Below, in pieces: positions 27,086 through 35,686 of a stretch of DNA of 35,686 bases. Below the pieces are notes generated by a model, which saw only the letters and a program-made list of their open reading frames with translations, did no database searches and had not been told where the DNA came from. The DNA is from a bacterium. GTDB taxonomy: Bacteria; Patescibacteriota; Minisyncoccia; Phycocordibacterales; PALSA-1337. The stretch's first letter is position 1, and each line of letters begins with the position of its first letter. The stretch covers positions 1 through 35,686 of the forward strand of contig JANXZK010000024.1 in NCBI GenBank assembly GCA_025355565.1. The letters run 5' to 3'. The translations under genes and the position numbers were made by a program.

Positions 27086-27117
27086 TTTTGATCTGAAGGA
27101 CAAGACCCTCGGTGCTA

Positions 27118-27146
27118 TTGACTTTTCCTGCGAATTGGTATACAAT
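27118..27146 (+). promoter_or_regulatory. Sigma-70-type promoter TTGACT - 17 bp - TACAAT
   Basis: TTGACT 27118-27123, TACAAT 27141-27146, upstream of the repeat-rich surface protein. Confidence 0.6.
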
Positions 27147-27210
27147 ACAGGGTATCGAAAATTATTATCCGTAAGAGCTAGAATATAGCTCAATAAAGCC
27201 GTTTATCACC

Positions 27211-28401
27211 ATGAATTATACAAACAAGACAAAGTATTTGATCGCTAGCGCAGTATTTGCCATCGCTTTTTTGACGATGATCGCACTGCCTGCTTCGACC
27301 AACGCGTGTGGTCATGGTGGCTATAATGAATGCGGATATGAAGCTCCTCATCAGCCGACCTATATACAACAGAGGCCAGTGTACGTCTCTCAACCTATCG
27401 TGCAACGTCCGATCATCCAGCAACCTGTATATATACCACAGCCTGTGATCCAACAGCCAGTTTACGTGCAACAGCAACCTATTTATATACAGCAACCTGT
27501 GATCCAACAGCCAGTCTACGTCCAGCCACAGCCAGTATATATCCAGCAACCTGTGATCCAGCCGGTTTATATCGCACCGCTAACTGTTTCTTGTACCGCA
27601 AACAACAGTTACAACGGCGGCTACAACAATTACAATAATAGCTACAACAACGGGTATAATAACGGCTATAATAACTACAACAACGGTTACAACAATTCTG
27701 TAACCTGGACAGCTTACGCTTCCGGAGGCAATGGAGGCTACTCATATAGCTGGTCAGGAACAGATGGATTGTATGGAAATGGTCAATCGATCAACTTCAA
27801 TTACAATAATGCCGGTTCGAAGAATGCCTATGTAACGGTCTATTCAAATGGTCAGTCTGTGACACAGAGCTGTACTACGTATGTCTCCGGTCCACAGATC
27901 GTCTATCAGCAACCTATAATCCAGCAACCGATCATTCAACAGCCTTCATACAATCTAAACATCGGTTGTTACGTTGATCCAATGAATGCTCGTGTCAATC
28001 AGCCAGTCACATGGTCTGTAGAAGTCACTGGCGGTATGGCTCCATACTCATATACTTGGAGTGGTTCTGAAAATCTCACTGGTTCGCAATCATCTGTAAC
28101 CAAGTTCTATGATTATCCTGGCGCAAAGAATGCTATCGTCACAGTAACTTCAGCTGACGGTAGAACTGGAACTCGCGCATGTAGTAACTCTCTAACGGTC
28201 GCCGGCGCAACGAAGAGCTACGCTTACAAAGCTCCGGTAAAAGTCGTTCAGGTTCCTGTTGTACAAACGGATAACTCAAACCAGACGGCTGCTTCGATCT
28301 TCTCACTGTCAAATGTTCCGTGGGGTTGGGTAGCGATACTCATTATCTTGGTCCTCTTCGTGACGGTTATGTATCTCTTGCTTAACAAACAAAAGATCTG
28401 A
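27211..28401 (+). CDS. Secreted/anchored Gln-Pro-Tyr and Asn-Gly-Tyr repeat protein with two PKD-like segments and C-terminal TM
   Basis: Signal-like N-terminus, (QQPVY/IQQPVIQQPVYV) and (YNNGYNN) repeats, paired segments WTAYASGGNGGYSYSWSGTDGL / WSVEVTGGMAPYSYTWSGSENL, terminal WVAILIILVLFVTVMYLLLNKQKI. Confidence 0.8.
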   Translation: MNYTNKTKYLIASAVFAIAFLTMIALPASTNACGHGGYNECGYEAPHQPTYIQQRPVYVSQPIVQRPIIQQPVYIPQPVIQQPVYVQQQPIYIQQPVIQQPVYVQPQPVYIQQPVIQPVYIAPLTVSCTANNSYNGGYNNYNNSYNNGYNNGYNNYNNGYNNSVTWTAYASGGNGGYSYSWSGTDGLYGNGQSINFNYNNAGSKNAYVTVYSNGQSVTQSCTTYVSGPQIVYQQPIIQQPIIQQPSYNLNIGCYVDPMNARVNQPVTWSVEVTGGMAPYSYTWSGSENLTGSQSSVTKFYDYPGAKNAIVTVTSADGRTGTRACSNSLTVAGATKSYAYKAPVKVVQVPVVQTDNSNQTAASIFSLSNVPWGWVAILIILVLFVTVMYLLLNKQKI

Positions 28402-28515
28402 TAGATCTTGTCCGTCATCGCTTCATTGATGGCGGGCAGTGGTAAGACGGGCGCGGGCTCCAAAATAAAATGTTTATGTGAATTCAAACCGAATTCGCCA
28501 CGCGGTCGAAAGACG

Positions 28516-28545
28516 ACAAAAACCTCCATCTCTGGAGGTTTTTGT
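28516..28545. terminator. Bidirectional-looking terminator hairpin
   Basis: ACAAAAACCTCC-ATCTCT-GGAGGTTTTTGT, 12-bp perfect stem with T/A runs. Confidence 0.8.
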
Positions 28546-28569
28546 GTTGCTGATCAGAGTCGCTCGTGG

Positions 28570-28575
28570 TAACAT
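28570..28575 (+). promoter_or_regulatory. -10 element TAACAT, 6 nt before ATG 28582
   Basis: TAACAT-TTAACT-ATG. Confidence 0.45.
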
Positions 28576-28581
28576 TTAACT

Positions 28582-29217
28582 ATGTCAAAAGAATTTTCTA
28601 TCGAGAAGCCAGAGCAAAATGAGTCGAGCCATTATCATGAGGACATCTTGAGGATTATCAATGATTTGGAAATGCGGGTTCGTGCTGTTGAACCAGATGC
28701 CCTGATGCATAAAGAATTGCATGAGAAACACGTCTTGAATGCACAGGCAGAAGTGAAAGAATTTGAAGATATACGCAGGGATGTTTGCGAATCATTCGGT
28801 GTTCCTTTTGATGAGGATCACATTTATATCTACAATAAGCCAGGTACTATTGAACAACGTGCGCTCCGAGCTTTCTTTGTATTGATAGATGCGGTGAGTA
28901 AAGAGGCCTTTTATGGTGAAGGAAGGATCAATCATATCATGTTGTATACAAAGTTATCCGAAAAAATGTCTAAAATATTGGGAAACCCAGATATAAGTTT
29001 TGATACTATCTCGGAAGACCTCTCAATTCCTCAACGATTCATAACATTCAAAGGTTTCGTTAGTACGAGAGAATTCTATGAGCTTTCTGAGAAAAACCGA
29101 AGAACGCTGGAAACGCCGATCATTGATGAAAAAGGTAACAAAATAGAAACACCGAAAACATGGTTTATTACAGGTCACAATTTGCCAGAAGGTGGTAAAG
29201 CAGAAATTAGTTCTTAG
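28582..29217 (+). CDS. Hypothetical protein, 211 aa
   Basis: Intact ORF with -10-like element immediately upstream; no family recognised. Confidence 0.65.
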   Translation: MSKEFSIEKPEQNESSHYHEDILRIINDLEMRVRAVEPDALMHKELHEKHVLNAQAEVKEFEDIRRDVCESFGVPFDEDHIYIYNKPGTIEQRALRAFFVLIDAVSKEAFYGEGRINHIMLYTKLSEKMSKILGNPDISFDTISEDLSIPQRFITFKGFVSTREFYELSEKNRRTLETPIIDEKGNKIETPKTWFITGHNLPEGGKAEISS

Positions 29218-31019
29218 TTTCTCTCTCTAATTTCCGTCACAAACTTTGCTTGCGCTTCCTCCGCACTCATTTGTCCGATCTGGCCATGATCACGACTCTC
29301 TAGAGTGACTTTGTTGGCTTCCATGTCTTTGTCACCGATAATGATGAAGTAAGGAATACGAGCATTTTTGGCATTTCGTACTTTCTTGCCAAAACCATTT
29401 CCTGATAGATCGATCTCGGAACGGATCATGGCGTTACGCAAAGACTCGTGTACTTTCGTAGCTGTAGCGATGTGCGCGTCACCGATAGGGATAACCTTGA
29501 CCTGGATCGGAGCCAGCCAGAGAGGGAAATTGCCGCCGTAGTGTTCGATCAGGAAGCCGATAAACCTTTCATGTGTACCGAGTGGTGCACGGTGGATGCA
29601 GAGAGGAGTCTTTAGTTTGCCATCGTTATCGATGTATTCTAGTCCAAATCTCTTTGGAACCGCAAAGTCGACTTGGTTCGTGGCGAGAGTAAATTCCCGG
29701 CCGATGGCGCTCCAGACTTGTACATCGATCTTTGGACCATAGAATGCGGCTTCGTTGGCAACTTCGACATATGGGATCTTGGAATCGATGAGAACTTTAC
29801 GGACCATATCCTCAGTTTTCTTCCATAGCTCGGGCTCATCTACATATTTTTGACCGAGTTTTTTCGGATCGTGAGTAGAGAAACGCATGATGTATTTGCC
29901 GACACCGAATATCTTGAAATATTTGAGATACATCTCATTTACCGCGCGGAATTCACTGGCAAACTGTTCCTCGGTACAATAGATATGCGCATCATTCATA
30001 TTCATAGCGCGAACTCTCATGATGCCGAAAAGCTCGCCTGACTTTTCATGGCGGTAACATGTTCCGTATTCTGCCAGACGAAGCGGCAAGTCTCGATAGC
30101 TCTTTGGTCTCGATGCGAATATCTTGTGATGGTGCGGGCAATTCATCGACTTCAGGTAATATTTGCCACCCTCGTATTCCATAGGAGGGAACATAGAGTC
30201 CTCATAGTATGGTAGGTGACCGCTCCGCAGGTATATGGAATCTTTGGCAATATGCGGAGTTTTTACTCTCTGATATCCGCCGATGAATTCGGTTTCTTTG
30301 GCAAGCTTTTCGAGTTCTTCTACCATGGCGCCGCCATTTGGCAACCACAATGCTAGACCTGGGCCGACATCGTTATCGAATTCAAATATATCCATTTCCT
30401 TTCCTATTTTTCTGTGGTCTCTCTTTTCAGCCTCCTTCATCATCATTTCGTATTCGTCGAGCTCTTTCTTTGAATCGAAAGCCAATCCATATATACGCGT
30501 CAGTTGGATATTCTTTTCGTCGCCGCGCCAATATGCTCCGGCTATACGAACCAGTTTGAATGAGTCAGCAGGGATCTCTTTTGATGGATTCTCAGAGTGT
30601 CCACCACGACATAGGTCGGTGAAGTAGGGAACAGGATTTAATGTGTATGGTTTGGGGATCTTGTCATCTGGTCCAGCGGTGTAGAGAGTCACTGGTTCTT
30701 TCTTTGAGACGATCTCATCTATGAGTTCGAGTTTGTAGGCATTCTTACTGAATAGATCCTTTGACTCTGATTCCGTAACCTTCTCGCCTGTGATCATCTT
30801 CCATGAGAGCAATAATTTGCGCATCTTTTTCTCGATATTTTTCAAATCCTCATCCTTCGGTCGGTTTTCGGCTGGAAATTCGAAATCGTAATAAAAGCCA
30901 TTGTCTATGGCTGGACCTATAGTTGGTTTTGCTTCCGGATATAGGTCTAACACTGCTGCGGCTAAAAGGTGCGCCAGAGTGTGGCGCTTTGCGGCGAGAT
31001 TTTCTGATGGGTTGTTCAT
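29214..31019 (-). CDS. thrS: Threonyl-tRNA synthetase lacking the N-terminal TGS domain
   Basis: Editing motifs HTLAHLLAAAV and DLCRGGHS; catalytic MNCPHHHKIF, YRHEKSGELFGIMRVRAMNMNDAHIYC; start MNNPSENL chosen from a -10 (TATCAT) 6 nt upstream. Confidence 0.94.
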   Translation of the reverse strand: MNNPSENLAAKRHTLAHLLAAAVLDLYPEAKPTIGPAIDNGFYYDFEFPAENRPKDEDLKNIEKKMRKLLLSWKMITGEKVTESESKDLFSKNAYKLELIDEIVSKKEPVTLYTAGPDDKIPKPYTLNPVPYFTDLCRGGHSENPSKEIPADSFKLVRIAGAYWRGDEKNIQLTRIYGLAFDSKKELDEYEMMMKEAEKRDHRKIGKEMDIFEFDNDVGPGLALWLPNGGAMVEELEKLAKETEFIGGYQRVKTPHIAKDSIYLRSGHLPYYEDSMFPPMEYEGGKYYLKSMNCPHHHKIFASRPKSYRDLPLRLAEYGTCYRHEKSGELFGIMRVRAMNMNDAHIYCTEEQFASEFRAVNEMYLKYFKIFGVGKYIMRFSTHDPKKLGQKYVDEPELWKKTEDMVRKVLIDSKIPYVEVANEAAFYGPKIDVQVWSAIGREFTLATNQVDFAVPKRFGLEYIDNDGKLKTPLCIHRAPLGTHERFIGFLIEHYGGNFPLWLAPIQVKVIPIGDAHIATATKVHESLRNAMIRSEIDLSGNGFGKKVRNAKNARIPYFIIIGDKDMEANKVTLESRDHGQIGQMSAEEAQAKFVTEIRERN

Positions 31020-31025
31020 GTGCAA

Positions 31026-31031
31026 ATGATA
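31026..31031 (-). promoter_or_regulatory. -10 element TATCAT, 6 nt before thrS ATG (31019)
   Basis: Minus strand: TATCAT-TTGCAC-ATG. Confidence 0.5.
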
Positions 31032-31145
31032 GCAATAATAGCTTGGTTTTGCCAATGGAATCTAGCTCCTGTCCCATACATAATGAGCCTCAAATGATTC
31101 CGAGTTCCCTGGGGAATGCGCACTCTACGTCGTACATTTCACTTT

Positions 31146-34100
31146 TTAGAGGCCCTTCACCCTGTCTATCACGAATCCCTTTTCACCATTTCTACTATTT
31201 ACTACAGCTTTCACTGCCAGACATTTATCAGTGTCGATCAAAGCACGCGACTCTGCATAAGTCCTCGGGAAAACGACCGCCTCGGCAGAGCCGGAAAAGT
31301 CCGAGATAGTGATGAAGGCCATCGTCTCATTTTTTTTCGTTTGTATTAGCCGTACATCATTTACGATCACCGCCAACACGACTGATTCTCCATCTTTCAA
31401 TTTCTCCAATGAACGCTTGATATCAACATCTTTCTTGGTTATGATTTCGCGATATCTTTCCAATGGATGACCAGAGACATAGAGGCCGAGTAGCTCTTTT
31501 TCCCATGTTAGTCTATCTTTCATCTCAGCGTTAGGTGCAGGATCCAGTTTGAGAGTCGGTACAGAAGATGGGTCTGTCATCATGCCAAATAGTGAGTTCT
31601 GATCCTTGTTGGTATTGGAACTTTCTTTGTTATAGCTCAACATGAGATCCATGTTGGCGAGCAGAACGCCTCGATCTACACCAAAACAATCCATGGCTCC
31701 AGCTTTTACCAACGATTCTAGTGATTTCTTGTTCAAATTTTTATCCTTGACACGATCGAGAAATTCCGCCAAGGATCTGAATTTGCCTCCACGTTTGCGT
31801 TCATCGATGATGGCGGTCGATATGCCTTGACCAAAATTTTTGATCGTTACCAGTCCGAAGCGGATGCGGTAGGTATGGAGACTAGAAGAATCAAGAGGTA
31901 GTTTTCTAGAAAGGGTTTGTGTCTTAATCACCGTAAACTGACTGAAGCTCTCATTGACATCGGGAGGAAGAACGGGGATACCCATACGTTTACATTCGTC
32001 GATCGTCTCCGCCACCTTCTCAGTCTCACCTTGTTCGGAAGTGAGAACTGCCGAGAGGTATATTTCAGGGAAGTGCGCTTTCAGATATGCGGTGATATAT
32101 GCGATACGGCCGTACGATACGGAGTGAGCTTTATTGAAACCATACGCGGCAAAAGGCTCGATCCATTTCCATATCTCTTTGGCTTTCTTTTCTGACCATT
32201 TGCTATTTTGGATGCAGCCTTCGATGAATTTCTCCTTCTGTTTTGCCATCTCTTCAGGGATCTTTTTTCCGACCGCTTTACGGAATTTGTCCACCTCGAT
32301 CCAGCTATAGCCAGCTAGATCGTGTGCCATGATGAGGAGGTCATCCTGATAGACTAGAACACCGTAAGTCTTCTTTAATATTCGTTCCAGCGCAGGGTCG
32401 AGATATTTGATGAGTGACGGGTCATGTTTACGTGCAATATAATCAGGAATGAAATCTATTGGACCGGGACGATATAGGGCAACCATGGCGTTAATGTCGT
32501 GGATAGTAGATGGCTTCAATTCTTTCAGGAATCTAGTCATACCGTCGCCATTCAATTGGAATAAATCTGAAGTCTCTCCACGCGCCAGCATTAGAAATGT
32601 CTTTTTGTCATCGACTGGTATCGTATCGACGTCGAGCTTTACTCCATCGATCTTTTCGATCCTGTCTATCGCGTCAGCGATGATCGTCAAGTTTTTGAGT
32701 CCGAGAAAGTCGAACTTGAGGAGACCTGCTTCTTCGATCGAATACATATCGTATTGCGTGATGACTTTGCCTTCTCCTTTCGGATCGAATTGTAATGGAG
32801 TGTAGTCGGTGAGTGCTGTCGGTGATATGACCACGCCAGCGGCATGGACGCCGATATGTCGCGCGCAACCTTCGATCTTCTTTGCCATATCGATGATGCG
32901 TCGAGTGTCCTCTTCTTGGTTATAAGCTGTGCGAAGCTCCGAGACATCCTCCAAGGCTTTGTCGATGGTCATCGGAAAACCTTGAGAACCCATCGGGATG
33001 AGTTTGGAGATACGGTCACCAACGTCATATGGGAAACCCATCGCGCGCGCGACGTCACGAACCGCTCCACGCGCCATCATCGTCCCGAATGTCCCTATTT
33101 GGGCGACTTTGTCAGCACCATATTTCTGGCGGACGTAATCGATGACATCGTCTCGACGGTTGTCGGCATAGTCCATATCGATATCGGGTGCTGATGGTCG
33201 GTCAGGATTCAAGAAGCGTTCGAACGGGATCTCATAAGCGATCGGATCGATATTCGTGATGCCAGCCAGGAATGTCACTAGAGATCCTGAAACGGACCCG
33301 CGGATATTTGATAGTATCTTGTTCTCGCGAGCGAATCGAAGCATGTCTGCCACCACGAGGAAATATGGTGAATAACCTTTGTTCTTGATCACGGTCAATT
33401 CGTATTCTGCGCGCTTTTCCATATCGGGGGTTTTTTCGACATTTCGCTTGGCGAAACCTTCATAGACGATGTGGCGGAGTTCGTCGTCTGGATTGCGGCC
33501 ACTTTCCACGGTGAGAGCAGGGAAGACCCAACTGCCGAGTTTAAGTTCTAGGTTACACGCGGCTGCTATCTTTTCCGTGTTTTTCAATGCTTCTGGTAGA
33601 TCGCTGAACAGTTGATCGGCGCGCTCGGTTGAGATAAATGAGAAATCATCCTCATCTGAATCTGAGATCTTCTCACTTTGGTCGCTATGCGAATTGACGC
33701 GTATCAATGTCTCGCGTGCAAATCTATCATCGGGATTCATGTAATAGACGTCATGCGCGGCCATGATCGGAATATTCTGGCTGCGGGCAAATGCGAGCAG
33801 TGTTTTCATGTTTGCCTCATGGCCATCGATCTCAGGGTGCCTGGTGATCTCTATGAATAGTCTGTTTGAAAATAGTGGAGTACTGCAGGAAGTTCCCCCG
33901 AAAGGTACGCTGGCGTCGCCTGCTGGCGACACAGCTCGTTCTCCTTCGCTCAGTACGAAAGCCCTTTCTGGAGAACTTCCTGCAGTACTCCCACAATCAA
34001 ATACTTTTTTGTAGAAATTTGCGAACTCTATGGCTCTGTCTTGATTCCTGCCCTTTAATGCTTGGGCGATCTCACCGCTAAATGAAGGAATGATGGCGAT

Positions 34101-34499
34101 CAGTCCTTCATTATATTTCTCTATGAGTTCTTTATCTATACGCGGTTTGTAATAAAAACCTTCGAGGTTAGAGATAGTCACTAGTTGTACTAGATTTCTA
34201 TACCCGATCTCATTCATGGCGAGGAGCACTAGTCTAGAACGACGATTATCTATGCCGGCTTGGACATCTTTCCTCGATCGGGCGGCGACATAGAAATCCA
34301 CGCCGATGATCGGTTTTATCTCCGCTTTCTTGCATGCTTTATAGAATTCGATAGCACCGTACAGATTTCCATTGTCTGTCAATGCGAGCGCGGTCATACC
34401 GTCTTTCTTGGCTTGTCCGACCAGGTCATCGATCTTTGGCAGGGCGGTCAGAAGGGAATAGTGTGAGTGGGTGTGGAGGTGAGTGAAGGGAATGGACAT
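31146..34499 (-). CDS. dnaE: DNA polymerase III alpha subunit
   Basis: N-terminal PHP FTHLHTHSHYSLL; PDIDMDYADNRRDDVIDYV; VALYRPGPIDFIPDYI; HAAGVVIS; OB domain near the C-terminus. Start moved to 34499 (-10 TATACT 6 nt upstream). Confidence 0.95.
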   Translation of the reverse strand: MSIPFTHLHTHSHYSLLTALPKIDDLVGQAKKDGMTALALTDNGNLYGAIEFYKACKKAEIKPIIGVDFYVAARSRKDVQAGIDNRRSRLVLLAMNEIGYRNLVQLVTISNLEGFYYKPRIDKELIEKYNEGLIAIIPSFSGEIAQALKGRNQDRAIEFANFYKKVFDCGSTAGSSPERAFVLSEGERAVSPAGDASVPFGGTSCSTPLFSNRLFIEITRHPEIDGHEANMKTLLAFARSQNIPIMAAHDVYYMNPDDRFARETLIRVNSHSDQSEKISDSDEDDFSFISTERADQLFSDLPEALKNTEKIAAACNLELKLGSWVFPALTVESGRNPDDELRHIVYEGFAKRNVEKTPDMEKRAEYELTVIKNKGYSPYFLVVADMLRFARENKILSNIRGSVSGSLVTFLAGITNIDPIAYEIPFERFLNPDRPSAPDIDMDYADNRRDDVIDYVRQKYGADKVAQIGTFGTMMARGAVRDVARAMGFPYDVGDRISKLIPMGSQGFPMTIDKALEDVSELRTAYNQEEDTRRIIDMAKKIEGCARHIGVHAAGVVISPTALTDYTPLQFDPKGEGKVITQYDMYSIEEAGLLKFDFLGLKNLTIIADAIDRIEKIDGVKLDVDTIPVDDKKTFLMLARGETSDLFQLNGDGMTRFLKELKPSTIHDINAMVALYRPGPIDFIPDYIARKHDPSLIKYLDPALERILKKTYGVLVYQDDLLIMAHDLAGYSWIEVDKFRKAVGKKIPEEMAKQKEKFIEGCIQNSKWSEKKAKEIWKWIEPFAAYGFNKAHSVSYGRIAYITAYLKAHFPEIYLSAVLTSEQGETEKVAETIDECKRMGIPVLPPDVNESFSQFTVIKTQTLSRKLPLDSSSLHTYRIRFGLVTIKNFGQGISTAIIDERKRGGKFRSLAEFLDRVKDKNLNKKSLESLVKAGAMDCFGVDRGVLLANMDLMLSYNKESSNTNKDQNSLFGMMTDPSSVPTLKLDPAPNAEMKDRLTWEKELLGLYVSGHPLERYREIITKKDVDIKRSLEKLKDGESVVLAVIVNDVRLIQTKKNETMAFITISDFSGSAEAVVFPRTYAESRALIDTDKCLAVKAVVNSRNGEKGFVIDRVKGL
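33877..33991. repeat. ~115-bp palindromic element inserted in frame in dnaE
   Basis: 19-bp perfect inverted repeats GGAGTACTGCAGGAAGTTC (33877-33895) / GAACTTCCTGCAGTACTCC (33973-33991), extendable to 29-nt arms (27/29), with internal hairpin GTCGCC-TGCT-GGCGAC (33915-33930). Confidence 0.85.
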
Positions 34500-34505
34500 G
34501 CTGGT

Positions 34506-34511
34506 AGTATA
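34506..34511 (-). promoter_or_regulatory. -10 element TATACT, 6 nt before dnaE ATG (34499)
   Basis: Minus strand: TATACT-ACCAGC-ATG. Confidence 0.55.
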
Positions 34512-34591
34512 GAGTATGTAATGCATGAATGCACGGGATCTCCTGCATGAGCTACGCTCCTACACGTTCCGTGTGAGCGAACAAATGGTAG

Positions 34592-34597
34592 TATGGT
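34592..34597 (+). promoter_or_regulatory. -10 element TATGGT, 6 nt before rnhB ATG
   Basis: TATGGT-TACATC-ATG. Confidence 0.45.
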
Positions 34598-34603
34598 TAC
34601 ATC

Positions 34604-35317
34604 ATGAGAAAGAAAGAATACAAGTATCTGATCGGTATCGATGAAGCGGGTCGAGGTCCGCTCGCTGGCCCAGTAGCTGTCGGCGCATTTCTCATCCCCG
34701 TCAGTAATCTGATGAAAGCACGTGAGATGTTTCGAGGTGTGAGGGAGTCTAAGCAATTGAATCATGAGAAGAGAGAGTATTGGTTTTCCATTATTCAAGA
34801 TGCTAGAGAGAAAGGGTTGATAGATTTTAAGGTGACATTTGAAAGCGAAAAGATCATTGACGATCGACGTCGTGGACTGACCTACGCGATAAAATCCGCA
34901 TTAAAGAAATCTTTGGATAGTGTCGTCGCGAATGTATCGATTCATAGATCTGACGATAACTCTGGTATATTGGATATTTTCTCTCGCGAGACTCTCATAC
35001 GTGACTGCAGAGTGCTCCTGGATGGCGGACTCAGGGCGCCCATCGAGTATCCGGATCAAGAGACTATCATCAAGGGTGATGAAAAGAAGATGGTTATCGC
35101 TCTAGCTTCGATATGCGCCAAAGTCTTGCGAGATAGGAAACTGGTCAAGTTGGCTATAGAATATCCACAATACGGATTTGATATTCACAAGGGATATGGC
35201 ACGAAGGCGCATTATGTTGCGATAAGAAAGTATGGGGTGAGCCCGATTCACAGGAGGAGTTTTTTGAAGGGGGTGACCAAAGCGCGACCATTGATGGATA
35301 AAAAATCGGCGGAATAG
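34604..35317 (+). CDS. rnhB: Ribonuclease HII
   Basis: YLIGIDEAGRGPLAGPVAVGAFLI, ESKQLNHEKRE, ASICAKVLRDR, HKGYGTKAHYVAIRKYGVSPIHRRSF. Confidence 0.95.
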   Translation: MRKKEYKYLIGIDEAGRGPLAGPVAVGAFLIPVSNLMKAREMFRGVRESKQLNHEKREYWFSIIQDAREKGLIDFKVTFESEKIIDDRRRGLTYAIKSALKKSLDSVVANVSIHRSDDNSGILDIFSRETLIRDCRVLLDGGLRAPIEYPDQETIIKGDEKKMVIALASICAKVLRDRKLVKLAIEYPQYGFDIHKGYGTKAHYVAIRKYGVSPIHRRSFLKGVTKARPLMDKKSAE

Positions 35318-35342
35318 TTGAAAAACTATTTGATCCGCCGAT
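35306..35342 (-). terminator. Stem-loop with T-run on the minus strand, at the rnhB 3' end
   Basis: ATCGGCGGA-ATAGTTGAAAAACTATTTG-TCCGCCGAT type stem; on the minus strand it is followed by TTTTTT. Confidence 0.55.
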
Positions 35343-35523
35343 CGAGGGCACTCCTTAGTGTTTACCAAAGATCTCGGGCTCCTGACCAAAGGAAACTCCG
35401 TAATCCGATCGCGACACCTTCTTATCACTCAGGTCGATGTCATTTATTTAAAGAAAGTCGTTGATCATGGATAGTATAGCATTAATCTGGCAGATTGTTA
35501 GCCTTGCTATTTGTCCACATGTG

Positions 35524-35686
35524 TCACTCAGAGTTGTGAGGGGTTACCAGTTCAAGATTGGTCATATTATCTCGCAGATTTTCCTTTTTGAGATCTTTTA
35601 GATTCTTGTACTCTCGAGTCGCCATACCTGTCCAAGCTCTACAAATCTCGTCCGTGAGAATGGCGAACTCCACACCTTCCTTCATG
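35524..35686 (-). pseudogene. C-terminal part of a BRO-N/antirepressor (DinD-like) protein, apparently truncated; runs off the window
   Basis: Minus-strand translation MKEGVEFAILTDEICRAWTGMATREYKNLKDLKKENLRDNMTNLELVTPHNSE*; resembles the ITDEI...REYKxLKGLKKENLRDNMTNLELV region but stops straight afterwards. Confidence 0.45.

Noticed and set aside
27420-27700. CRISPR-like periodic repeats
   Set aside because: Repeats are in-frame codon repeats (QQPVY, NNGYNN) in a surface protein, without unique spacers.
28405-28515. tRNA-Trp-like stretch (GGGCTCCAAAAT...GAATTCAAACCGAATTC)
   Set aside because: Anticodon, T-arm and acceptor stems cannot be paired properly; no CCA-adjacent acceptor found.
33877-33991. 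Rho-independent terminator or sequencing chimera in dnaE
   Set aside because: No T-run follows the stem and the ORF stays open on both sides with correct DnaE motifs.
1-35686. Alternative genetic code (UGA = Gly/Trp, as in some CPR lineages)
   Set aside because: TGA serves as the terminal stop of several well-bounded genes (e.g. surface protein, lepA).

Overview
The window looks like an ordinary chromosomal segment of a Patescibacteria/CPR-type genome, probably Parcubacteria-like. That placement is inferred from gene content and style and was not tested. TGA is used as stop, so code 11 fits. On the + strand: the 3' part of a large NVGIGT-repeat surface protein, a DUF192 protein, an AdoCbl-dependent ribonucleotide reductase (nrdJ), RNase P RNA (rnpB), an O-antigen-ligase/TPR protein, murJ, lepA, a short RhuM-like protein, an anchored PLD-type nuclease, an anchored OB-fold-like protein, an ABC exporter and a Pif1-like helicase. 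Next comes a minus-strand operon of sigma factor, small membrane protein, anchored protein, MacA-like adaptor, ABC ATPase and permease. The remainder holds aspS, a DHH phosphoesterase, an anchored cyclophilin, a PD-(D/E)XK-like nuclease, a QQP/NGY-repeat surface protein, thrS, dnaE and rnhB. The best non-ORF-track observations are: (1) a ~164-nt rod-like RNA candidate with 6S-RNA-like architecture at 2887-3050; (2) a ~115-bp palindromic element inserted in frame in the PHP region of dnaE, resembling Rickettsia palindromic elements; (3) a repeated '-10 hexamer, 6-7 nt, ATG' arrangement suggesting leaderless transcription of at least seven genes; (4) a bacterial-type AspRS apparently lacking its GAD domain and a ThrRS lacking TGS; (5) an unannotated 34-aa very basic peptide; (6) a RhuM / anchored PLD nuclease / anchored OB-fold cassette; (7) a possible structured RNA switch before rhuM. 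Everything was read by eye; no database search or folding program was run.
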